Source of the DNA: JAYXXU01 sp049301135
GTDB taxonomy: Bacteria > Pseudomonadota > Gammaproteobacteria > Pseudomonadales > Moraxellaceae
Direction: 5' to 3'
DNA length: 16,061 nucleotides
Assembly: GCA_049301135.1 (NCBI GenBank)
Contig: JBAQKP010000224.1
Coordinates: forward strand, 1-16,061
In this document: positions 1-5,727 of the stretch, in pieces
Numbering within the stretch: position 1 is the first letter of the stretch
Layout: the number at the start of each line of letters is the position of its first letter
Made by a program: the position numbers and the translations under genes
Notes under the pieces: model-generated
What the model was told of the DNA's origin: nothing
Databases searched by the model: none
The model's input: only the letters and a program-made list of their open reading frames with translations

Positions 1-1
1 C

Positions 2-55
2 TCGCAACACCCCAAGCATGAACGATTGAATGCGGACATGGGGATGCAGTCATGA
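2..55 (+). CDS. 3' end of an unidentified upstream gene (partial)
   Basis: Only one plus-strand frame is open from the window edge; it gives 17 residues ending MGMQS and stops with TGA at 53-55. This stop overlaps the ATG of the TROVE gene (52-54) in an ATGA arrangement, which is typical of translationally coupled genes. The other two frames stop within the first 30 bases. The remaining peptide is too short to identify. If real, the RNA-repair operon begins upstream of the window, and its promoter is not visible here. Confidence 0.4.
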   Translation, partial: SQHPKHERLNADMGMQS

Positions 56-1650
56 ACAAGACACTTTTTGCCACAGCAGCGCAAACCAGTAAAAACCATG
101 CAGGTGGCCGTGCTTATGCGCTGTCCAATCAGCAAGCACTGGCGCAATTGGTCGCCACAGGCACGCTGAGTCAGACATTTTATATCGATGCACAAACACA
201 GTTGCAACAGGTGCTGGCGCTGTGTGAAGGGTTGTCGCCGGAGTTTATTGCCAAAGCAGCCGTTTATGCGCGGCAGTCGGCTTACATGAAAGATATGCCG
301 GTGTTGTTGCTGGCAGTGTTGGCGGCCAATCCTGCGGCACAGGCTGAGTTTCAGTTGGCGTTTCGGCAAGTGATCGACAACGGCAAGCAATTGCGCAATT
401 TTGTCCAGATGCTGCGCTCTGGTGTGGTGGGTCGTCAATCTTTGGGCTCTTTGCCGAAAAAACTGGTCAATCAGTGGCTGTTGTCCGCCAGTGATGCCAA
501 GTTGCTGGCTGCGTCGATTGGCAATGCGCCATCGTTGGCGGATGTGCTGAAAATGACCCACCCAAAACCGCAAGAAGCCAGTCGTGAAGCGTTTTTTGGT
601 TATGTGTTGGGCAAGCCGTATCAGGTGCAGGCGCTGCCAGAGGCGGTACAGCAGTTGCTGGCATTTCGGCAGGGTGAACAGCAGCTTGTGCCAAATGTCC
701 CGATTCAGTTGTTGATGAGCCTGCCGTTGTCAGCGGCACAGTGGGCGCAGATTGCGTTACAAGGTGGCTGGCAAATGCTGCGGATGAACCTGAACACTTT
801 TGCCCGCTACAAGGTGTTTGAATTGGAAGGGATGACTGAGGCGATTGCCGCACGCTTGGTCGATGCGGAGGCGATTCGCAGCAGTGGGGTGTTGCCTTAT
901 CAGTTGTTGATGACATGGTCGGCGTTGGATGCTGCTGTACCGACGGCGATTCAGCAGGCGTTAGAAGCCGCGCTCGATATTGCGCTGGCCAATGTGCCGG
1001 AGCTGCTCGGTGATGTGGTGGTGGCAGTCGATGTGTCGGGTTCGATGCATTCGGCAGTCACTGGCCAACGCCAAGGCGCGACCAGCAAGCTGCGTTGTGT
1101 GGATACGGCGGGTTTATTTGCGGCGGCGCTGAAGCGGGTCAATCCACAATTGCGGATCATGCCATTTGATACACAGGTGTATGGCGATGTGAACAGTTTG
1201 TCTTTGAAGCAAAAAGCCGTGGCTTGGCTGGGTAAAAAACCGCAGGCTGAGCCGATTCGGGTGATGGCACTGGCCAAGCATCTGGCGGCCAAAGGTGGCG
1301 GTGGCACGCATACCGCGTTGCCTTTGCAGTTGCTAAACACAGAGCAGTCTCACGTGGATCTGATGATTTATTTTTCGGACAACGAGTCTTGGGCTGACCC
1401 GCAGCGCGGTCGTGGTACGGAGATGATGCGGCAATGGGAACGCTTAAAGCAGCGTTGTCCAAACGCCAAACTGGTCTGTGTCGATCTGCAACCGTATACC
1501 ACCACGCAAGCCCAAGAGCGGCCTGATGTGTTGAATATCGGCGGTTTTAGCGACGAGGTGTTTCGTTTGATCGGGCTGTTTGCTCGCGGTGAGTTGCATG
1601 CTGAGCATTGGGTGCATGAGATTGAGCAGATCACTTTATCGGTGAGCTAG
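52..1650 (+). CDS. rsr: TROVE-domain RNA-binding protein (Rsr, bacterial Ro60 orthologue)
   Basis: Ro60/Rsr proteins bind Y RNAs and the 3' ends of misfolded RNAs; in bacteria the Y RNA tethers Rsr to polynucleotide phosphorylase. The 532-residue protein has the family layout. Residues about 15-310 form the helical TROVE ring (AGGRAYALSNQQALAQLVATG at 17-37 is the typical start; a FIAKAAVYAR helix lies near 65-74). Residues about 320-515 form a von Willebrand A domain with an intact metal-binding MIDAS: DVSGS at 327-331, Thr419 in GGGGTHT and Asp443 in FSDNES. Length matches full-length Ro60 proteins. The ATG overlaps the stop of the preceding frame, with a GGGGATG stretch as a possible weak ribosome site. 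The gene lies directly upstream of an array of Y-RNA-like structures and rtcB, the context expected for rsr. It is the probable protein partner of those RNAs. Confidence 0.95.
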   Translation: MNKTLFATAAQTSKNHAGGRAYALSNQQALAQLVATGTLSQTFYIDAQTQLQQVLALCEGLSPEFIAKAAVYARQSAYMKDMPVLLLAVLAANPAAQAEFQLAFRQVIDNGKQLRNFVQMLRSGVVGRQSLGSLPKKLVNQWLLSASDAKLLAASIGNAPSLADVLKMTHPKPQEASREAFFGYVLGKPYQVQALPEAVQQLLAFRQGEQQLVPNVPIQLLMSLPLSAAQWAQIALQGGWQMLRMNLNTFARYKVFELEGMTEAIAARLVDAEAIRSSGVLPYQLLMTWSALDAAVPTAIQQALEAALDIALANVPELLGDVVVAVDVSGSMHSAVTGQRQGATSKLRCVDTAGLFAAALKRVNPQLRIMPFDTQVYGDVNSLSLKQKAVAWLGKKPQAEPIRVMALAKHLAAKGGGGTHTALPLQLLNTEQSHVDLMIYFSDNESWADPQRGRGTEMMRQWERLKQRCPNAKLVCVDLQPYTTTQAQERPDVLNIGGFSDEVFRLIGLFARGELHAEHWVHEIEQITLSVS

Positions 1651-1657
1651 CCAATAC

Positions 1658-1689
1658 GGTATAGACAGAGCAACGTCTCGGTTTATACC
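1658..1689 (+). other. Stem-loop just after rsr stop
   Basis: GGTATA (1658-1663) pairs with TATACC (1684-1689). Inside, GAC (1664-1666) pairs with GTC (1675-1677), across an internal loop. It sits 8 bases after the rsr stop, at the head of the non-coding interval. No T-run follows, so it is not a convincing intrinsic terminator. A processing or stability hairpin separating the rsr message from the RNA array is my inference. Confidence 0.4.
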
Positions 1690-1700
1690 ACTGTGTTGAC

Positions 1701-1775
1701 CCATGCTGGAATGGATCGAAAGCTTCAGGTTTTTTCGGATCAGGTCTTTTAAGACCAGCGCTTTGTCCAGCATGG
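1701..1775 (+). ncRNA. Small Y-like RNA hairpin without tRNA-like module (element A)
   Basis: CCATGCTGGA (1701-1710) pairs perfectly with TCCAGCATGG (1766-1775), giving a 10-bp terminal helix. The 55-base interior can form two more hairpins: GATCGAAA (1713-1720) with TTTCGGATC (1733-1741) across a bulge, and GGTCT (1743-1747) with AGACC (1752-1756). It lacks the GAYTACAT box and the T-arm seen in the four downstream elements. Its right edge is 7 bases from the next element. Y RNAs are defined by paired 5' and 3' ends that form the Ro-binding stem, so this could be a minimal Y RNA. A leader hairpin of the array is the alternative. Confidence 0.4.
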
Positions 1776-1781
1776 CAAAAG

Positions 1782-1945
1782 TTTTGTCACACAAATGCAA
1801 GTCAGACTACATAGGTTCTGGCGGGAAACCATTGAAGGTGAAAATCCTTCCGATCAGGCCAGTTCTGATCGTGGCGGAAAGATCGTTTTGAGCGATCAAT
1901 AGACGCACCAGAAAATGTCTGACACTCTTTTGTTGTGTGGCAAAA
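1782..1945 (+). ncRNA. Y RNA with tRNA-like module (element B, YrlA-like)
   Basis: The ends pair through 13 continuous base pairs: 1782-1794 (TTTTGTCACACAA) with 1933-1945 (TTGTGTGGCAAAA), one being G-T. After an AAATGC bulge, an inner helix forms from GTCAGAC (1801-1807) and GTCTGAC (1917-1923). Inside this come the GACTACAT box (1805-1812), a T-arm-like hairpin GAAGG-TGAAAAT-CCTTC (1834-1850), then CGATCAG/CTGATCG with a 7-base loop (1851-1871), and GATCG/CGATC with a 7-base loop (1881-1897). The T-loop lacks the canonical TTCG. Architecture and position after rsr match the YrlA class of Y RNA, in which the tRNA mimic is the effector (PNPase)-binding module. Exact transcript ends are unknown; the limits given are the edges of the terminal helix. 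Confidence 0.75.
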
Positions 1946-1947
1946 GC

Positions 1948-2049
1948 CTCGAATCATGCAGATGCGCGGTTGATTACATTGGCAGTTCGTGCGCCAGCTT
2001 ATAGGGCTGGAAAGGCGATTCAGCCGCATGACTTGCTGCGTGGTTTGAG
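1948..2049 (+). ncRNA. Short Y RNA with degenerate tRNA-like module (element C)
   Basis: A 14-bp terminal helix joins 1948-1961 (CTCGAATCATGCAG) to 2036-2049 (CTGCGTGGTTTGAG), with three G-T pairs. It continues after a 6-base bulge as ATGCG (1962-1966) with CGCAT (2025-2029). The interior carries GATTACAT (1972-1979), a one-base variant of the GACTACAT box in its neighbours. A 5-bp/7-nt hairpin CCAGC-TTATAGG-GCTGG (1994-2010) sits where the others have a T-arm. The third hairpin of the larger elements is missing. It begins 3 bases after element B ends. It might correspond functionally to the second enterobacterial Y RNA (YrlB), but I have not matched sequence to it. Confidence 0.6.
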
Positions 2050-2065
2050 ATTGATAGTTTTTTAG

Positions 2066-2096
2066 TTTTGCTCGTGCCCCTGTGGTGGGAGCAGAA
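2066..2096 (+). other. Spacer hairpin between Y-like RNAs
   Basis: TTTTGCTC (2066-2073) pairs with GAGCAGAA (2089-2096). A further GATTGA (2049-2054) / TCAATC (2100-2105) pair can close it, but this uses bases also needed by the terminal helix of the following RNA (2102-2112). A T6 run lies at 2058-2063, before the hairpin rather than after it, so it does not look like an intrinsic terminator of element C. Confidence 0.35.
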
Positions 2097-2101
2097 GTGT
2101 C

Positions 2102-2244
2102 AATCGGCACAAATGCCATTGGGACTACATTGCCTAACCAGAAGTGAAGGTGTAAATCCTTCCTCTCATTGGCTTAAACCCATCGAGAGTAGTTTAAGTA
2201 GAGCACTGGTCTAAATGCCCCAAGACTTGTTTGTTGTGTCGATT
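2102..2244 (+). ncRNA. Y RNA with tRNA-like module (element D, YrlA-like)
   Basis: The terminal helix is 11 bp: 2102-2112 (AATCGGCACAA) with 2234-2244 (TTGTGTCGATT), one G-T pair. An AAATGC segment follows, then an inner helix CATTGGGAC (2117-2125) with GTCTAAATG (2209-2217), 8 of 9 pairs. The module contains GACTACAT (2123-2130), a T-arm-like GAAGG-TGTAAAT-CCTTC (2146-2162), and a CTCTC/GAGAG hairpin (2163-2167 with 2185-2189). The order of parts is identical to elements B and E although most of the sequence differs; conserved helices with changed sequence argue for a selected structure. Confidence 0.75.
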
Positions 2245-2254
2245 TTGCAGTGGT

Positions 2255-2428
2255 GGTTGCAATCGGATTGGATGGCGAAATGCCGACCAGACTACATCGC
2301 CTGCTACGCGAGGAACATGGGTTCGAATCCCATCTGCGGCGATTTTTACGTTATGCCGCAGTCAGCTAGTGGTCTAAGCCCTTCGTGTCTGGTCAATCCC
2401 TTGTTCGGCATTCAGTCCGATTGCAACT
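2255..2428 (+). ncRNA. Y RNA with canonical tRNA-like T-arm (element E, YrlA-like)
   Basis: This is the strongest member of the array. About 20 consecutive pairs join 2255-2274 to 2409-2428, including a perfect 12-bp block, 2256-2267 with 2416-2427. An inner helix forms from GACCAGAC (2285-2292) and GTCTGGTC (2387-2394). The module has GACTACAT (2290-2297) and a fully tRNA-like T-arm ATGGG-TTCGAAT-CCCAT (2317-2333). A CTGCGGC/GCCGCAG hairpin follows (2334-2340 with 2355-2361); ATCGCC (2296-2301) could alternatively pair with GGCGAT (2338-2343). Known YrlA RNAs carry modified D- and T-like loops and bind PNPase; the intact TTCGAAT suggests the same here. It lies 84 bases before rtcB. Confidence 0.85.
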
Positions 2429-2456
2429 CACATGATGCAGGTTCAACCAACCCGTT

Positions 2457-2471
2457 GTGCAGAGCATGCAC
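2457..2471 (+). other. Small hairpin in rtcB leader
   Basis: GTGCA (2457-2461) pairs with TGCAC (2467-2471) around a GAGCA loop, followed by TGTTTTACCGTTTTG. It is between the last Y-like RNA and the rtcB ribosome site. It is weak as a terminator and may be chance. Confidence 0.2.
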
Positions 2472-2512
2472 TGTTTTACCGTTTTGATGATACAGATATA
2501 GAGGAAATAACC

Positions 2513-3757
2513 ATGCAAGTCCTGATTGTTGAAAAACTCCGCCACGATATCTTCCAACCCGAAGGCGGTGTGCCGATTAAAATGTGGACACAAGGCGTAC
2601 CCGTCGATGACAAAGCCAAAGACCAACTGTCCAAAGCCGCCAAAATGCCATTTATTTACAAATGGATGGCGGTAATGCCAGACGTGCATGTTGGGATTGG
2701 TGCGACCATTGGTGGCGTTATACCCACCAAAGGCGCGATTATTCCAGCGGCGGTCGGGGTGGATATTGGTTGCGGGATGATGGCGGTGAAAACCAGCCTC
2801 AAAGCCACTGATCTACCAGATAATCTGGCTGGGCTGCGTACCGAACTGGAAAAAGCCATTCCACACGGCATGAGTAAAAACCGTCGCGGGGGTCGAGATC
2901 AAGGCGCGTGGGAAAATCCAGCCGAGCGAATCGACCAAGCGTGGGCAGGTCTGGTGGGGGATTTTGAGTTGATTTGTGCCAAATATCCAAAGCTGAAAAA
3001 CACCAACAACCATAAGCACTTGGGAACGCTGGGAACTGGCAATCACTTCGTCGAGGTGTGTTTGGATGAGCATAATGATGTGTGGATTATGCTGCATTCT
3101 GGGTCGCGTGGGGTCGGTAATGCCATCGGTAATCACTTTATCGAGTTGGCGCGGCAGGATATGCAACGGCATTTTATTAACTTGCCGGACAAAGACTTGG
3201 CGTATTTTCCGGAAGGGACTGAGCATTTTGATGATTATTGGTTTGCGGTCGGTTGGGCGCAGCGTTTTGCGATGACCAATCGTGAGATCATGATGGAAAA
3301 CGCCCTGAAAGCTCTGCGTAAAGTGATTCCTAAAGCCTTCGATGCACGCGTGGAGGCAGTCAACTGTCACCATAATTATGTGGATCGTGAGCTGCATTTT
3401 GGCGAAGAGGTGCTGGTGACGCGCAAAGGGGCGGTGCGGGCGCGGCTCGGCGAGTACGGGATTATCCCTGGTTCGATGGGCGCAAAGTCGTTTATCGTGC
3501 GTGGGTTGGGGAATCAGCAGTCGTTTTGCTCGTGTTCGCACGGAGCGGGGCGGGTGTTGTCACGCACTGAGGCGAAAAAACGCTATACCGTTGCGGATCA
3601 GATCGCGCAGACTGAGGGCGTAGAGTGTCGTAAAGACGCGGATGTGATTGATGAAATTCCATCGGCGTATAAGGACATTGATGCGGTGATGAATGCACAG
3701 TCTGAGTTGGTGGAAGTGGTGTATACACTGCGGCAAGTGGTGTGTGTGAAAGGTTAA
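2513..3757 (+). CDS. rtcB: RNA-splicing ligase RtcB
   Basis: RtcB joins RNA 2',3'-cyclic-phosphate or 3'-phosphate ends to 5'-OH ends using GTP and Mn2+, through a covalent enzyme-His-GMP intermediate. The 414-residue product matches the E. coli protein (408 residues) along its whole length. The metal ligand block VGVDIGCG is at 81-88 (Asp84, Cys87), GTGNHFVE at 175-181 with His178, HSGSRG with His195, and CHHNY at 285-289. The guanylylated histidine is His343 in CSHGAGR. The chosen ATG has an AGAGGAAATAACC ribosome site just upstream; an in-frame start 27 codons earlier would run back through the leader and lacks homology. It is downstream of rsr and the Y-like RNAs, the conserved bacterial RNA-repair context. 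Confidence 0.97.
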   Translation: MQVLIVEKLRHDIFQPEGGVPIKMWTQGVPVDDKAKDQLSKAAKMPFIYKWMAVMPDVHVGIGATIGGVIPTKGAIIPAAVGVDIGCGMMAVKTSLKATDLPDNLAGLRTELEKAIPHGMSKNRRGGRDQGAWENPAERIDQAWAGLVGDFELICAKYPKLKNTNNHKHLGTLGTGNHFVEVCLDEHNDVWIMLHSGSRGVGNAIGNHFIELARQDMQRHFINLPDKDLAYFPEGTEHFDDYWFAVGWAQRFAMTNREIMMENALKALRKVIPKAFDARVEAVNCHHNYVDRELHFGEEVLVTRKGAVRARLGEYGIIPGSMGAKSFIVRGLGNQQSFCSCSHGAGRVLSRTEAKKRYTVADQIAQTEGVECRKDADVIDEIPSAYKDIDAVMNAQSELVEVVYTLRQVVCVKG

Positions 3758-3768
3758 AGGAGCAAACC

Positions 3769-4647
3769 ATGTTGAGCTTATTCTATATGTGGCATGTACG
3801 CCGTGACGACTTGATCTCGCAGCACGATTTTTATGTTGCAGAGGGCAAGGCGCGAATTACAGAACAATTTTCTGATAGTCAGCGACTCGAACATGAAGCA
3901 AAGGAAAAGGCTGAACAGTGGCTTAGCTCAGTGTATTTCGACCCAGATCGTGATGATCCTGCTGATATGTACGAACACGCAAACGATCTTGAAATACAGT
4001 TTTATTCATCGCTTGACGAACTGGGCAATTCATTTCGGCTCGCGCTGATCTCTGGCATGTTTCATCGTTGGGAATGCGCTGTTCGTGATTGGCTAACTTG
4101 TAATGATGGCGTTTTGTACTGGTCAAAAGGAACTGCGTTGCCACAAGCGATCTGGAAGGCGAACTTTCACCAAATCTTCGAGCTTTTTGAGTGTGCGGGT
4201 TTATTCCCTGCTGAAGATGAGGTGAAAAAAACTCTTAACAAATGTCGCTTGGTTGTGAACACGTACAAGCACGGACGAGGAAGTGGCCTAGACGAGCTAA
4301 GGCAGGTTTATCCTGAGTTACTTGATCGTTACCAGCTTGGAAAAGAGTATGAGTGGTTCTCTGCGGAACATAGAAGTTATGATGACTTATATGTTCCGCC
4401 AAGCATGATAGACGAGTTTTCGGGTGCTATCGTTGAGTTTTGGAAGGCCATTCCAGAGTACATAACGGAAGACGATTTTAGTAATTTTCCAGCATGGTTT
4501 GACCGTGCAATCAATAAGGCATCCATAAGTGTCGTGGATAATCATGCCAAACAGTCAGGCTTTGGGATGCTTACCAGCCAGCATAAAAAAGCCGTGCCTG
4601 TGGACTTTGACCCAGCCACTCAAATGCAACGAAATGAAGAGATATAG
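3769..4647 (+). CDS. Uncharacterised protein between rtcB and rtcA
   Basis: I do not recognise this 292-residue soluble protein. An AAAGGAG ribosome site precedes the ATG, 11 bases after the rtcB stop; rtcA starts 3 bases after its own stop, so it is almost certainly translated from the same operon message. Predicted largely helical and acidic, with no signal peptide or clear membrane segment. Visible conserved-looking features are a Trp-rich segment MFHRWECAVRDWL (97-109) and CRLVVNTYKHGRGSG (159-173). An Arg-...-Asn-xxx-Lys-His-Gly pattern recalls helical HEPN-type RNase or Abi-like families, but the Arg160-His168 spacing is 7 residues, not the usual RX4-6H, so that assignment is weak. Base composition is visibly more AT-rich than rtcB and rtcA, suggesting later insertion into the operon. 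Confidence 0.85.
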   Translation: MLSLFYMWHVRRDDLISQHDFYVAEGKARITEQFSDSQRLEHEAKEKAEQWLSSVYFDPDRDDPADMYEHANDLEIQFYSSLDELGNSFRLALISGMFHRWECAVRDWLTCNDGVLYWSKGTALPQAIWKANFHQIFELFECAGLFPAEDEVKKTLNKCRLVVNTYKHGRGSGLDELRQVYPELLDRYQLGKEYEWFSAEHRSYDDLYVPPSMIDEFSGAIVEFWKAIPEYITEDDFSNFPAWFDRAINKASISVVDNHAKQSGFGMLTSQHKKAVPVDFDPATQMQRNEEI

Positions 4648-4650
4648 AAC

Positions 4651-5667
4651 ATGATTCAAATTGATGGTTCAGTCGGCGAGGGCGGTGGGCAGATTTTGCG
4701 CACCGCGTTAAGTTTGTCACTACTGACGGGTAAAGCCTTTCACCTGACCAACATTCGTGCCGGTCGTAAAAAAGCAGGCTTAATGCGACAGCACTTGGTC
4801 TGTGTGCAGGCTGCCAAGCAGATTGGTCATGCTGTGGTCGAAGGCGATCATCTGCACAGCACCGAACTGCGCTTTACCCCACATACCGTGCAGGCGGGGC
4901 ATTATCACTTTCCGATTGGCTCAGCCGGCAGCACGATGCTGGTACTACAAACCCTACTGCCGGTGCTGATGATGCAAGACCAGCCCAGCACGCTACGGCT
5001 AGAAGGCGGCACACATAATCCGATGGCACCGACGGTGGATTTTATTCAGCGCGGATTTTTACCAGTGCTGGCCAAGCTGGGTATTTCGGTCAAGTTAAAC
5101 TGCGTACAAGCTGGATTTTTTCCGGTCGGTGGGGGTGTGGTCGAAGTCGAGATTCAGCCGTGGCAACAACGTCAGCGTCTAAATCTACTTGATCGTGGTG
5201 AACTGGTCGCGCTTAATGCCTATGCCGGTGTGCAACGTCTGGAGCAGCATATTGCTGACCGAGAACTAGCGACACTCAAGCAACTGCTGACGATTCAAAA
5301 CAGTGGATTGCTAGAGGTGGTGGGCTGTGGGCAGGGTAACACTGCACTGGTCGAAGTGGTCAGCGCACAGCATACTGAGGTGTTGACCATCTTGGGTGAA
5401 ACGGGGCGCACCGCCGAACAAGTCGCCAAACGTCTGGCGGGTCAGGTGAAACGCTATTTACATCATGCTGGCGCTATCGATGAATATCTGGCCGATCAAC
5501 TGCTGTTGCCGCTCGCGCTTGGTGTCGGTGGTGAGTACAGTTGTCGGGTGATCAGCGAGCACACCCGCACCCAAGCGATGATGATTCAGCGGTTTTTGCC
5601 GGTACAGATCGAGATGATTGAGCAACCAGATGAATCAGTACATATCAACGTGACTCAGACGCAGTAG
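4651..5667 (+). CDS. rtcA: RNA 3'-terminal phosphate cyclase RtcA
   Basis: RtcA converts RNA 3'-phosphates to 2',3'-cyclic phosphates through RNA adenylylation, complementing RtcB ligase. The 338-residue product equals the E. coli length. Family landmarks are GSVGEGGGQILRTALSLSLLTG at 6-27, IRAGRKKAGLMRQHL at 35-49, GSAGSTMLVLQTLLPVL at 90-106, the GG-THNPMAPT block at 119-128, and a C-terminal catalytic histidine (His304) before RFLPV. The start 3 bases after the preceding stop shows tight coupling. It is the last gene of the RNA-repair operon in this window. Confidence 0.96.
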   Translation: MIQIDGSVGEGGGQILRTALSLSLLTGKAFHLTNIRAGRKKAGLMRQHLVCVQAAKQIGHAVVEGDHLHSTELRFTPHTVQAGHYHFPIGSAGSTMLVLQTLLPVLMMQDQPSTLRLEGGTHNPMAPTVDFIQRGFLPVLAKLGISVKLNCVQAGFFPVGGGVVEVEIQPWQQRQRLNLLDRGELVALNAYAGVQRLEQHIADRELATLKQLLTIQNSGLLEVVGCGQGNTALVEVVSAQHTEVLTILGETGRTAEQVAKRLAGQVKRYLHHAGAIDEYLADQLLLPLALGVGGEYSCRVISEHTRTQAMMIQRFLPVQIEMIEQPDESVHINVTQTQ

Positions 5668-5672
5668 AACGC

Positions 5673-5699
5673 GGCCAACCCCAAAAAATCGGGTTGGTC
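5673..5699 (+). terminator. Possible terminator hairpin after rtcA
   Basis: GGCCAACCC (5673-5681) pairs with GGGTTGGTC (5691-5699) around a CAAAAAATC loop, 6 bases after the rtcA stop and between convergent genes. A strong stem, but no T-tract follows on the plus strand; on the minus strand the following bases are also not T-rich. Read as a transcript end barrier with modest confidence. Confidence 0.4.
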
Positions 5700-5727
5700 G
5701 TGTCGGTAATGCAGGTTCCTGTTGAGA

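Noticed and set aside
1981..1995. Sigma-54 promoter (GG-N10-GC) in the array
   Set aside because: The TTGGCA start is suggestive because rtc operons in enterobacteria use sigma-54, but the -12 part reads GTGCGC rather than TTGCA and the bases lie in element C's hairpins.
1802..2119. Minus-strand open frame of 105 codons
   Set aside because: Lies across the structured RNA elements B to D on the opposite strand, with composition unlike a real protein.
2274..2343. A genuine tRNA gene, because of GGTTCGAATCC at 2320-2330
   Set aside because: The T-arm is perfect, but there is no proper D-arm GG pair, no 5-bp anticodon stem with a 7-base loop at the right distance, and no convincing 7-bp acceptor or CCA. 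The segment is enclosed by a 20-bp outer helix, as in a YrlA-type Y RNA.
2215..2487. Open frame of 90 codons over the array
   Set aside because: It runs across element D's 3' strand and element E, whose base pairing explains the sequence; no ribosome site and no protein-like pattern.
1651..2512. CRISPR array or mobile element to explain the repeats
   Set aside because: The repeats are short boxes within different helices, not identical direct repeats with equal spacers, and there are no terminal inverted repeats or transposase.
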